Assembly (NCBI GenBank): GCA_051004735.1
Contig: JBPCKA010000056.1
Span: 1-64,000, forward strand
DNA length: 64,000 nt
Origin: Euzebya sp051004735
Lineage (GTDB): Bacteria > Actinomycetota > Nitriliruptoria > Euzebyales > Euzebyaceae
Direction: 5' to 3'
The notes beneath the pieces were generated by a model that saw only the letters and a list, made by a program, of their open reading frames with translations, ran no database searches and was not told where the DNA came from. Position 1 is the first letter of the stretch, and the number at the start of each line of letters is the position of its first letter. Below, in pieces: positions 1 to 6,976 of the stretch. The translations under genes and the position numbers were made by a program.

Positions 1-428
1 AAGTCAAACCCGGCCACCGCACGACGAACCTTGCCGGCTGATTCCTCAACCTCGATCAGGGCGACCGCCACAGCACGCTCATCGCCGGTCAGCCCCGCGT
101 CCAGCACGGCGACGCGCCCCTCGATTCGTTCGGCCCGGCTTTGGTACTGCGGGAACGCCCGACCAAGCGGAATGCCCGAGACAGGATCACGTCCCTCACC
201 AAGCAGAGATTGAAGTTGTTCCTCAGTCACCACCTCCCCGGAGCGGATCTGCCCGTCGCCCAGACCCGCGATGCCGCTCCCGAGCCAGAACCCCGGGGGT
301 GTGCCCTGCTCGGCGTAGTAGCGGGTCAACGGTGTCGACAGATCACGGACGCCGTCGCCGGCCACGACGGACTTGAGGAGGTAGCGGTAACCGGTCCCAG
401 CCGACATCACCCGCATCGACACCGTCAC
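1..428 (-). CDS. MobF-family (TrwC/TraI-type) relaxase, N-terminal part, cut by window edge
   Basis: This is the first ~142 residues of a conjugative relaxase, which nicks and covalently binds the transfer origin of a mobile element. The N-terminus contains MSAGTGYRYLLKSVVAG and then LTRYYAEQGTPPGFWLGSG, the hallmark opening of actinobacterial TrwC-domain relaxases. The catalytic tyrosines and histidine triad would lie partly beyond the window. The frame stays open to base 1. The start is uncertain: GTG at 428 is chosen, giving VTVSMRVMSAGTG, and ATG at 416 or 407 are alternatives; none has a strong ribosome site. With the excisionase at 782 it marks an integrative element. Confidence 0.85.
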   Translation of the reverse strand, partial: MTVSMRVMSAGTGYRYLLKSVVAGDGVRDLSTPLTRYYAEQGTPPGFWLGSGIAGLGDGQIRSGEVVTEEQLQSLLGEGRDPVSGIPLGRAFPQYQSRAERIEGRVAVLDAGLTGDERAVAVALIEVEESAGKVRRAVAGFD

Positions 429-781
429 GACACACCCGGACAGAAGAGAGTTTCCATGTCCTACAGGTGCACCCGGCCACCCACCCGCCGGTCCGGATTC
501 CTCGATCTGCCAGACGTGTGAAAAGGCTTGTGGTTGGGTGGGTCGAGCCCAGGGGAGTGGGCTGGGCACTGGCGGTCGACAGCGGACAGGCCGTTTGACT
601 AGTCGGTAAAGATCCGGTCGATTTCTTGGTCCGGTCGATGACGGACAATGACGGTGACTCGCGTGCATGTCGGGGGCGAGCCGTACGTCGTTCTCGCAAG
701 TTCTTGAAAATAGTTGGCACAAACGGTCGGACAGATCCGTCTACGAGGCTGTACCAGGCCGTCTGATCAAGGAGTGCCCCA
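429..781. other. Intergenic gap between relaxase and excisionase
   Basis: There is no supported gene here. Both flanking genes read outwards from this gap, so it should hold divergent promoters. Being next to the relaxase start, it could also hold an origin of transfer, but I see no diagnostic inverted repeat and nick site. Confidence 0.4.
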
Positions 782-1021
782 TTGAGCGCCACGAACAAGA
801 CCGACGCGAACGTCCAGCTCGAACATCTGATGACCATCGGGGAAGTTGCCGAGGTGCTTGGCGTGGAGGTCAGGCACGTTCGTCGGCTGGTTCAGGAACG
901 CCGTATCCCATTCATCAAATGGGGTCACCTGCTGCGGTTTGACCCCACCGACATCAAGGACTGGCTGAACGGCAATCGCCGAGACGTCGTGACCTTCGAC
1001 CGCCACGCGCAGCGTTGGTGA
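782..1021 (+). CDS. Excisionase-family helix-turn-helix protein
   Basis: This is a 79-residue DNA-binding protein of the MerR-like excisionase type (HTH_17). Residues 16-63 run from MTIGEVAEVLGVEVRHVRRL to IPFIKWGHLLRFDPTDIKDWL, the winged helix-turn-helix pattern used by element excisionases. Such proteins bend att-site DNA and steer the integrase towards excision. The start is TTG at 782, chosen because AAGGAG lies at 769-774 with a 7-base spacer. A tyrosine integrase normally follows such a gene, but the next 185 bases show none, so the integrase seems to have been lost or moved. Confidence 0.82.
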   Translation: MSATNKTDANVQLEHLMTIGEVAEVLGVEVRHVRRLVQERRIPFIKWGHLLRFDPTDIKDWLNGNRRDVVTFDRHAQRW

Positions 1022-1206
1022 TGGGATGGGCCAGTCATGTGTTCGGTAGGATTGTCGCAGCCACGAAGTCCTTGCTCGCCCAGGAGTTACACCACGGGGC
1101 CGCCTCGACGGACGGTCAGGCACCGTGCCCTTCGAAGCTCTACGGGGTGGAGCTGTCTTGGCGAGGCTGCCTGTTCTCGAAAGCAACCTGGAGAAGGGGT
1201 TCGACC

Positions 1207-1614
1207 TCAAGTTGTTGTGCGGAGGTGGGCGAGGCCAGGTACGTCTTGAAAGATCCCGTCCGCTGTGAGTAGCGGGGCATTGGAGTCAATCGCGCAGGCC
1301 GCGATCCAAAGATCGTTGGTGTGCGCCCTATTCGCCAATGGATGACCAACCCGCCGGCAGGCGTAGCGAAGCTCCGCGACGACGGTCATCAACTTGTCCG
1401 ACATCGGTATGACCGTCGTTGCGGCTATCGCGGACTCCAGTCGCTGGCGGCGACCGTGGCCCCAACCGGCAACCAGTGCGCCATATCGTAGTTCTGCCAC
1501 AGTCTGAGGTGCCAGTCCTACTTGTTGCCCAACCATGCGTGCCGCGAGTGGCGTGAGGGTTGGATGGGGCTTGCGTCGCAGGCTGGCGCTGAAGACGCCC
1601 GTGTCAACGGACAA
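1207..1614 (-). CDS. vapC: PIN-domain toxin, VapC type
   Basis: This is a 135-residue PIN-domain ribonuclease, the toxin of a type II toxin-antitoxin pair. Visible motifs are the first acidic residue in SVDTGVFSASL (Asp4), the acidic VAELRYGALVAG segment, THTNDLWIAACA-like ANRAHTNDLWIAACA near residue 105, and LLTADGIFQDV at the end. These match the four-acid PIN active site. The start is TTG at 1614, three bases after the stop of the upstream antitoxin gene (stop 1620-1618), so the two are translated together. Family assignment is strong; the RNA target cannot be read from sequence. Confidence 0.88.
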   Translation of the reverse strand: MSVDTGVFSASLRRKPHPTLTPLAARMVGQQVGLAPQTVAELRYGALVAGWGHGRRQRLESAIAATTVIPMSDKLMTVVAELRYACRRVGHPLANRAHTNDLWIAACAIDSNAPLLTADGIFQDVPGLAHLRTTT

Positions 1615-1617
1615 GTC

Positions 1618-1845
1618 TCAACTGAGAGCGGCCTCAAGGAACGCGTCAAACTCTTCGTCGGTCAGGTCCTCAATGATCAACTGGTCCAGCGACTTGAGGA
1701 CCGGTGCCTTCGCCCAATCTGCTTCAGTCATCGCGGGGGGCAAGAGGCTCGTCCCCTTGGGGCCGTCGGGGAGTGCAGCGGCATCGGTCATGATCTGCAT
1801 CATAGATCTTGGAGCCAGCCTGGCGGAGGATCGAGAATCTCTCAA
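1618..1845 (-). CDS. Cognate antitoxin of the PIN toxin
   Basis: This is a small protein of up to 75 residues directly upstream of, and coupled to, the VapC gene. Its C-terminal half is acidic and helical (SLDQLIIEDLTDEEFDAFLEAALS), as expected of a segment that wraps the toxin. The N-terminus is uncertain. TTG at 1845 gives the longest product, while ATG at 1803 (MMQIMTDAAALPDG) gives 61 residues. No clear ribbon-helix-helix or AbrB motif is visible, so the subfamily is not assigned. The role is inferred mainly from position and size. Confidence 0.7.
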   Translation of the reverse strand: MRDSRSSARLAPRSMMQIMTDAAALPDGPKGTSLLPPAMTEADWAKAPVLKSLDQLIIEDLTDEEFDAFLEAALS

Positions 1846-1907
1846 CGAACCCTTAGGGGCGTTGATGTGCGCGACACATGGTGGACAGGTCGCCCCCTGA
1901 GACGTTA

Positions 1908-1925
1908 GCGCTCAGTTCTGAGCGC
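1908..1925. promoter_or_regulatory. Perfect inverted repeat upstream of HIRAN gene
   Basis: The half-sites GCGCTCAG and CTGAGCGC flank two T bases, forming a perfect 18-base inverted repeat about 75 bases upstream of the HIRAN gene start. The second HIRAN copy has the same preceding bases (CCTGAGACGTTAGCG) but a decayed repeat. It could be an operator or a hairpin in the leader; this is inferred. Confidence 0.4.
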
Positions 1926-1997
1926 AGGCACACAGGAGCGTCCGCTGCCGGAGGTACGTTGGGGTCCAAGGCGGATCGGGACGAACAGGGAGGGTCC

Positions 1998-2825
1998 ATG
2001 GGCTGGTTCAGGCGACGCAAGGCAAAGCCGCAGGTGGAGATCGTTGTGGGGGTCACCGCGGTGGGAAACTCTCCGCGGAGGCGCGAGAAGCCTCGCCAGG
2101 GTGGGCAGGTGGGTGTGCCTGACCTGCCGCTGATGCGGCTCGGGGCTGGCGGGCGGGTCAATGCCGTAGGCGAGTCGCACTACCAAGACGCGCTCAGCGG
2201 GATCTGTCGCGGTGAAGAGCGGAGGGGCGACGTCGTCCTTCATCAAGCCATTCTGATCCCGGAGCCGGACAATCCGCACGATGTAGACGCCGTCCGGGTG
2301 GCAGTCGACGGGCTGACGATCGGCTATCTGGCCCGTGAGGACGCGGGCGCCTACCAGCCGCTTCTCCTGGAGTTGCTCGCGTCCGGGTATCTTGGCTGGT
2401 GTCCTGCTGCGATCATCGGCGGTGGTGAGCGCTGGTACGGGGTGTTCCTCCGCCTGGGCGGGCCGGACGCGGTATGGCCGGCGAACGGTCCGGGGCGGCT
2501 GCAGATTCTTGAGGCGGACCGCAACGTCGCGGTGACCAAACGCAAGGCGCATAACGATGTGCTCGGGGGGCTGCTCGCCGATCGCGAGTCGGTGGTGGTC
2601 TACGCGGCTTTGGAGCCGTCCACGATCGCGTCGGGGAAGTACGTTGGGCAGCCGTGTCTAGAAGTGCAGGTCGACGGTCGCCGGATCGGCGAGTTCTCCT
2701 CCGCGATGACCAACCGCTACGCGAGTCACGTGGTGAGGGGATGCGGCTGCGAGGTCGTGGTCAGCCGAAAGCCGAACGGGATCCAGGCGCAGGCGCTGAT
2801 GCCGATCGTGCCGTCCCGCAGGTGA
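1998..2825 (+). CDS. HIRAN-domain protein, copy 1
   Basis: This 275-residue protein has a HIRAN-like core at about residues 55-135: GRVNAVGESHYQDAL, then LIPEPDNPHDVDAVRVAVDG and TIGYLAREDAGAYQPLLLE. HIRAN domains bind DNA ends or damaged DNA, often within helicases. Here there is no helicase part. A second conserved section (GKYVGQPCLEVQVDGRRIGE, residues ~220-240) may be another small beta domain. ATG at 1998 is chosen because AGGGAGGG precedes it and the paralog at 12361 has the same length and start context. Its stop overlaps the next gene by four bases (GTGA). The function is not known. Confidence 0.8.
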   Translation: MGWFRRRKAKPQVEIVVGVTAVGNSPRRREKPRQGGQVGVPDLPLMRLGAGGRVNAVGESHYQDALSGICRGEERRGDVVLHQAILIPEPDNPHDVDAVRVAVDGLTIGYLAREDAGAYQPLLLELLASGYLGWCPAAIIGGGERWYGVFLRLGGPDAVWPANGPGRLQILEADRNVAVTKRKAHNDVLGGLLADRESVVVYAALEPSTIASGKYVGQPCLEVQVDGRRIGEFSSAMTNRYASHVVRGCGCEVVVSRKPNGIQAQALMPIVPSRR

Positions 2826-2962
2826 GCGCGGACCCACCCAGGCAATTTGGCCCGCTGTGGGACCAGATCCGGGAGCAGCGTCAGGCACTTGCTGAGGCCC
2901 TCAGAGTCCAGGCGGACGCCATGCGCACCAGGGCCCCTCCGAGGGGCAGATCGCTGAGGTGA
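2822..2962 (+). CDS. Small coupled protein following HIRAN gene, copy 1
   Basis: This is a 46-residue charged, helical protein (core PLWDQIREQRQALAEALR). It starts with GTG overlapping the HIRAN stop codon (GTGA) and its own TGA overlaps the start of the DUF5677 gene in the same way. The same reading frame, start overlap and core (PLWNQIREQRQAFAGLRQ) recur after the second HIRAN copy, which supports real coding. No family is recognised. It may be a partner subunit of the HIRAN protein. Confidence 0.6.
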   Translation: MSADPPRQFGPLWDQIREQRQALAEALRVQADAMRTRAPPRGRSLR

Positions 2963-3633
2963 TGCCGAGGACGGCTGACGACTTCGCTAAGACGTTGGCC
3001 CCGCGGGCCGAAGTCCACACCGACGCTCATCGTGAACGTCTGCGCGGCAAGCAAGCCGCGATCGAGGCGGTGCGGGGTGCCGCGTTGCGGCGCGTGCTCG
3101 CCCACTTCCTTGCGTCTGCCCAAGCCGCCCAGAACTTCGGCGCGCACCGGCAACAAGCTGCCGAGGCGGAAGATGATCAGACGTACCACGTTCTCGCCGG
3201 TCTCCACTCAGGGGCCCTTCCAGCGGCTCTGGAGATCCACCACCTGCTTAGTTCTGGGTTTCTCGCCGGAGCGACCGCACGCCAGTGGTACATCCACGAG
3301 GCGGCCGCAGTCGCCTACGTAGTCGGAAGTCACCGCCGCGACGACATCGCACAGCGATTCATCGATCACTACCAAGTCGATCGTCTCGACTGGTTGGGCA
3401 AGTCCCATGAGCACGGCCTGAGCGGAGTGACCCAGGACGACATTGATCTCTCCCAGCGAGTTGTTGAATCGTTGATCGCGAAGTACGGGCGGGCGTTCCG
3501 GAGGCCCTACGGGTGGATGGCGCCGCCATGCGCCCAGGGTCACAGCCCGGGAATGGGCGAGCTCGAGCGGCTGGCCGGCCTCACCCGGTCTCAAGCCGAC
3601 GTGAGTTCGGCAGCGAGTGGTAATGGATATTGA
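2959..3633 (+). CDS. DUF5677-like protein, possibly truncated at its C-terminus
   Basis: This is a 224-residue helical protein resembling DUF5677. It has LEIHHLLSSGFLAGATARQW in the middle, then DDIAQRFIDHYQVDRLDWLG, then KYGRAFRRPYGWM, a signature-like segment of that family. Family members normally continue with a helix ending in a conserved histidine. Here the product stops soon after ELERLAGLTRSQADV, so the tail may be lost by mutation. GTG at 2959 overlaps the stop of the small upstream gene. The family has no firm biochemical role; its coupling to a HIRAN gene suggests a DNA-related or defence function, which is inferred. Confidence 0.65.
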   Translation: MMPRTADDFAKTLAPRAEVHTDAHRERLRGKQAAIEAVRGAALRRVLAHFLASAQAAQNFGAHRQQAAEAEDDQTYHVLAGLHSGALPAALEIHHLLSSGFLAGATARQWYIHEAAAVAYVVGSHRRDDIAQRFIDHYQVDRLDWLGKSHEHGLSGVTQDDIDLSQRVVESLIAKYGRAFRRPYGWMAPPCAQGHSPGMGELERLAGLTRSQADVSSAASGNGY

Positions 3634-3865
3634 TAAAGGGCTGTGACTGATGTGACTGGTGTTGACATTGATCAGTTCGATCTCCAAGCCGCCCGTACGC
3701 AAACCGGTGTAGGCGGGTTGGGTCGCGCCGCTGTGCGGCGACGGGTTTCCAGGGTCTCCAGCGATTAGCCCGTACGGCCCACAAGACCTCCTGCGTCGCG
3801 ATCTGGGCGCCTGCAGGCGCAGCGGGCTTCTCCGGTGTGGAGGACTGTCTACGGCCTGCCGGCGG

Positions 3866-5161
3866 TCAGCAGCTGAAGCCCTCAGCGGGGTCGGGTGGGT
3901 TGAGAGCCGCGCGGCACCAGGCGCCGTTGTACTCGGGTGTGCCGAGCCGGTCTGCGGCGAACAGGACGTGCCAGCGGCCAGTCAATGGGGGCTCGCATGA
4001 GGTCTCCCACGCAAGCATCACCCGCGGATCGACTCCATCCAGGATGTGGGCAGTGATGCCCTCCCCGGTCGCGTAGACCGTGTCGGATACCACTGTCGGA
4101 TCCACCAGCCCGCAGGACTGCTCGTAGCGGACGTCTCCGATGAAGATTCCAGCCGCGCAGGCGGCCCCGTCAATACAGGGAGGACCACTTGTGATGACCG
4201 CAGAGCCCTCGGATACCTCAGCTGTCGGCTCGGTGAGTTGCAGGTTGCCTCGCGCATCGATGCGTCCGAAGCCGCCCGTTGTCACGTCGAGCTGGACGGT
4301 GAGCCGAAACCAGCCCGGCTCGCCGGTCGGGAACTCTGGATCGCCAGTATCAAGTGCCAGGAGCTGCCCGGTCTCTTGGGGGCCGACCTCGATAACGCCG
4401 TCCCCACCGAAGACCTGGCCGAGAGTCTCAAAGTGATAGCCGGTCCACCGGTCGATGGTGACCACCTGCCCCGTGCCGACGCCGTCGTCAGCTGTGCCGT
4501 TGTGAATGAGTACGTCGATCGTCGTGCCGAGTGGGGCTCGGGCGGGTTCTGGGACCAGACTGACGTCTGAGATCGAAGCGCTGACGGGATCGGCCGTCGC
4601 TGGCGGCGGCTCTTCCGTGCCGGACATCGAGATGGTGACGTCCTCGGCATCTGCTGGCATGTCGACGGTGAGGTAGCCGTCGGGGAGGACGCCCGCAGCC
4701 ACGCTGACCGCGAGAGTCCTGGGGTTGTAGTCGTCGGTACACCCCTGTTCCGGTTGGTCATCGATCAACCGCAGTATCGCGCCGTCCACCTCGATGCCTC
4801 CGAAGACGACCGGGCACGAGCCTGACTCCCCGAAGCCGAGGAACAGCACGTGGCGCTGCACCATGTCGATGACCGGCGGCACGTCGGCGAAGCCGAACCG
4901 CTGCCACTGCTGCTGCAGCTGACCCGCGGTGGTGGCGACACCGACGTGCTCGTACGCCTCCGCCATCGGCAGGGTCGCCTGATCGGCGTAGACGTGCGCA
5001 TCAAGTCCCGCCGCAGTGGACTCGCCCGCGGTCGACGATGGCGACGAGGACGGGGTGAGTGCCTCGCTCGACGGGTCATCCTGAGCTCGATCGACTAGCG
5101 CGGGGCCGCAACCGACGAGGAGGATCAGAAGGCCGAACAGAGCCATGCGGAGGAGCACCAT
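3866..5161 (-). CDS. Secreted lipoprotein of unknown function
   Basis: The protein has about 431 residues and a lipoprotein signal peptide: hydrophobic MALFGLLILLVGC with a lipobox cysteine. A Ser/Thr/Glu-rich linker follows. The rest looks extracellular. Around the middle, TTIDVLIHNGTADDGVGTGQ then WTGYHFETL and ETGQLLALDTGDPEF resemble an Ig-like beta domain, and there are paired cysteines near the C-terminus (CIDGAACAAG, SCGLVD, SCEPPLTG). ATG at 5161 is chosen because it gives a standard signal peptide; the frame extends 52 codons further upstream without signal-like character. No enzyme motif is seen. Confidence 0.72.
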   Translation of the reverse strand: MVLLRMALFGLLILLVGCGPALVDRAQDDPSSEALTPSSSPSSTAGESTAAGLDAHVYADQATLPMAEAYEHVGVATTAGQLQQQWQRFGFADVPPVIDMVQRHVLFLGFGESGSCPVVFGGIEVDGAILRLIDDQPEQGCTDDYNPRTLAVSVAAGVLPDGYLTVDMPADAEDVTISMSGTEEPPPATADPVSASISDVSLVPEPARAPLGTTIDVLIHNGTADDGVGTGQVVTIDRWTGYHFETLGQVFGGDGVIEVGPQETGQLLALDTGDPEFPTGEPGWFRLTVQLDVTTGGFGRIDARGNLQLTEPTAEVSEGSAVITSGPPCIDGAACAAGIFIGDVRYEQSCGLVDPTVVSDTVYATGEGITAHILDGVDPRVMLAWETSCEPPLTGRWHVLFAADRLGTPEYNGAWCRAALNPPDPAEGFSC

Positions 5162-5622
5162 GCTTGGTAGGACGCCGCCTCGCAACCGACGGTTCCTCTG
5201 CCTCACCAGGCTTGCGTCCCAGCGCCTGACGATGTTGGGCGCTTTGGCGGGTCGCCACCGCCGTGGCTTGATCACCGACGTTTGATCCACACAGGGCATG
5301 ACATCATGCTGCGGCACGATTCACCGCTCCACGCGAGGACACCGGAGGATGCTGTGCACGAGGCGTGGGTGGTCACGCTGACAGGGTGCGGCGAAGACGC
5401 GGGGTGTTGCTCAGCTGTTGGAGGCGCTGCTCTGCCGCCGCTCAGCATTGTGACGCTGCAAGAACGATGACCGCGTGCGCGAGGATCGGGATGGTGATGG
5501 GTAGCATGCTGTTCTCCGGGGCGGCCGGTCGTTCAATCTGTCCATCTACGGTGCCAACCGCATTGTGCTGGCGCCGCCAACCTGGAGTCGGATTATCCAC
5601 AGTAGTCCGACGCCTCACTTTG
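5162..5622. other. Gap without a supported gene
   Basis: I find no convincing coding sequence here. It separates the lipoprotein promoter region from a methyltransferase remnant and probably contains more decayed sequence of that gene's 5' part. Confidence 0.4.
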
Positions 5623-5983
5623 TGCGCTGGCGGCAACCACAACCACGAAGTCCGCCAAGAGCTGATTCACCGTCCACTTGCAGAGCACATCGTGACGAGC
5701 ACGTCCTGGACGTGGGATGCGGTCAAGGCACCCAGGGAATCGAACTCGCTAAGCGGGCCTGCACCGTCACGGGAGTCGAGCCGTCCGCCGACTTACGCGA
5801 GCTGTGTCGATCCGAGACGAAGTCGGTTGGCGTCGAGATAGAGCTTCTCGACAGTTCGATCGAGGCCCTCCACGCTGCGCTCGGAGATCGGCAGTTCGAT
5901 GTGGTGCGCGCCCACGGTCTACTGATGTATCTCGACGTAACTTGCTCGGCACTGATCCTCAACGCCTCCACCAAGTCATGGTA
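5623..5983 (+). pseudogene. SAM-dependent methyltransferase remnant, frameshifted and truncated
   Basis: The first frame reads EVRQELIHRPLAEH, typical of the helix before motif I. After a frame change near 5695 the second frame reads DEHVLDVGCGQGTQGIELA (motif I, SAM-binding glycines), TVTGVEPSADLRELCR and FDVVRAHGLLMYLD. The rest of a class I methyltransferase (another ~130 residues) is missing. It has no intact start or end, so it is a decayed gene inside the accessory region. Confidence 0.8.
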
Positions 5984-6091
5984 GACCGAGCAACACACCT
6001 CTCCGAGCCACGGAACTTTGCCACCCTCCGTGCTCGATCAAGCTGTCAGACGGGTCGAACGTTGCGAGTCGCCTGTTTCTGGAACTTCACA

Positions 6092-6430
6092 TCATCCTTC
6101 CTCCGAAACGTCCTGCTTCGCTATGTCGAGGCGAAGTCGATAGAGGTCCGCCGTGGTCTCCTCGTACACGCGATCGTGGTCAAGGTCATCTGGAAGAATG
6201 TGGGCCAAACGGTTTCGGAAGCCGACCAGTTCAGACCATGGCTGCGAGTGCGTGCTCAACCCCTCGTCCACTCGATTCGCCTAAGCCAGGTTGCCCGCAA
6301 GAATCCACAGGCGTTCCGCGGCCAGTTGTCGAATCCGATCGGCACGCCACTCCTCGACTGTCGACGGCAGAAGAGCCTCGATCTCATCGAGTACGCCGAC
6401 AATTTGTTGTTCGACGTTGCGGCTCCTCAC
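6092..6430 (-). pseudogene. HepT-like (DUF86) toxin interrupted by one amber codon
   Basis: The 112-codon frame opens with GTG at 6430, overlapping the upstream stop as GTGA. It reads VRSRNVEQQIVGVLDEIEAL and later WSELVGFRNRLAHILPDD, then ETTADLYRLRLDIA. The RNRLAH segment is the R-x4-H motif of HepT/DUF86 toxins. Codon 50 is TAG (6283-6281) in the sequence ...ILAGNLA-stop-ANRVDEG..., so no full toxin can be made without suppression. One base change (for example to GAG) would restore it. The gene is the toxin half of an MntA/HepT pair with the gene just upstream. Confidence 0.8.
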
Positions 6431-6696
6431 ATCGCGATGGCATCCTCAGCGTTGATTGCACCGGGAACGTCGTCTGTGATGAGTTGGACGTGTACGCCCA
6501 CGACCTCGGTAATCGGGAGTGTCGCGCGGTTCAGCGGCCCGTAGCCGGGGTCCGCGGTGTGGACGATAACGACGCCGTCGTGGCGAACTCGAGGATTCGT
6601 AAGACCGTGGTCACGGAGAACCTTCCGCAACTGCTTGGCGTGAACTATCACTTGGCGTCGGGTCGCGATCCGTTCGGCGCTCCGAATATCGGTCAT
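6427..6696 (-). pseudogene. MntA-like nucleotidyltransferase antitoxin lacking its catalytic motif
   Basis: This 89-residue frame lies immediately upstream of and overlaps the HepT-like gene. The N-terminal helix (KQLRKVLRDHGLTNPRV) and C-terminal part (EVVGVHVQLITDDVPGAINA) match minimal nucleotidyltransferases of the MntA type. The expected G-S-x10-D-x-D catalytic segment, which should follow NPRV, is absent: the sequence goes from RHDGVVIVHTADP straight to GYG. MntA antitoxins normally AMPylate HepT, so this copy should be inactive. Together with the amber codon in hepT, the pair looks dead. Confidence 0.65.
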
Positions 6697-6819
6697 AGAC
6701 TCTGATCTTACGCCGTCGACTCACGAGCGGACGGGTCAGGGCGACCTTGATGGGTTCGAGCCACAGGACTTCGCCGTCGTCCTTCCGAGGATTCGGAAGA
6801 CTAAAACGGGCCATAAAAC

Positions 6820-6836
6820 GGCCATAAGCTATGGCC
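6820..6836. repeat. Inverted repeat GGCCATA-AGC-TATGGCC
   Basis: This is a perfect 7-base inverted repeat with a 3-base spacer. Another GGCCATAA copy lies at 6809-6816 as a direct repeat. It is about 85 bases from the tRNA-Glu remnant, where integrase or excisionase arm sites would be expected. That role is inferred. Confidence 0.35.
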
Positions 6837-6882
6837 CAAGGCGGTATATGGCGGATATTGGTGGTCAGCCCAAACCACTGTT

Positions 6883-6912
6883 GACCTGCAGTTTTAGGCA
6901 AAATCGCAGGTC
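6883..6912. repeat. Hairpin repeat next to the att-like site
   Basis: GACCTGC (6883-6889) pairs with GCAGGTC (6906-6912), and inside it TTTT pairs with AAAA around a 4-base loop, separated by two mismatches. It lies 9 bases before the tRNA-Glu remnant. It could be a terminator or a recombination arm site. Confidence 0.35.
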
Positions 6913-6920
6913 AGCGAAAT

Positions 6921-6976
6921 GGCCTGGGCCGAACTTTCAAGCCGGCGGCGCGGGTTCGAATCCCGTCGGGACTACC
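6921..6976 (+). other. tRNA-Glu(UUC) 3'-half remnant, putative attachment site
   Basis: The sequence runs from a degenerate D-arm/anticodon arm (ACTTTCAAG holding TTC) through GCGGGTTCGAATCCCGT, a perfect T-arm, to a TACC 3' end. It matches the pattern of actinobacterial tRNA-Glu. The 5' acceptor strand is missing and the anticodon stem is mispaired, so it is not a functional tRNA. Integrative elements that insert into tRNA genes leave exactly such a 3' half. A second copy is at 13445-13489. Confidence 0.6.

Larger units (their letters stand above)
1..6976. mobile_element. Right part of a putative integrative element ending at a tRNA-Glu remnant
   Basis: I see a MobF-type relaxase N-terminus, an excisionase-like helix-turn-helix protein, toxin-antitoxin genes, and several broken genes (methyltransferase, MntA/HepT). 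The stretch ends in a sequence matching the 3' half of tRNA-Glu(UUC). Actinobacterial integrative and conjugative elements typically carry such genes and integrate into tRNA 3' ends, leaving that half as an att site. No complete integrase is visible here; it may lie beyond the left edge or be lost. The boundary at 6976 is an inference. Confidence 0.5.

Noticed and set aside
343..837. Long minus-strand frame upstream of the relaxase
   Set aside because: Its sequence has no domain pattern and it overlaps the relaxase start in another frame and the excisionase on the other strand; the relaxase frame has clear family motifs.
5804..6544. 246-codon plus-strand frame
   Set aside because: It runs antisense to the HepT/MntA-like frames, which carry recognisable motifs, and overlaps the methyltransferase scrap.
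6921..6976. Functional tRNA-Glu gene
   Set aside because: The 5' acceptor strand is missing and the anticodon stem does not pair; only the T-arm and 3' end are intact.
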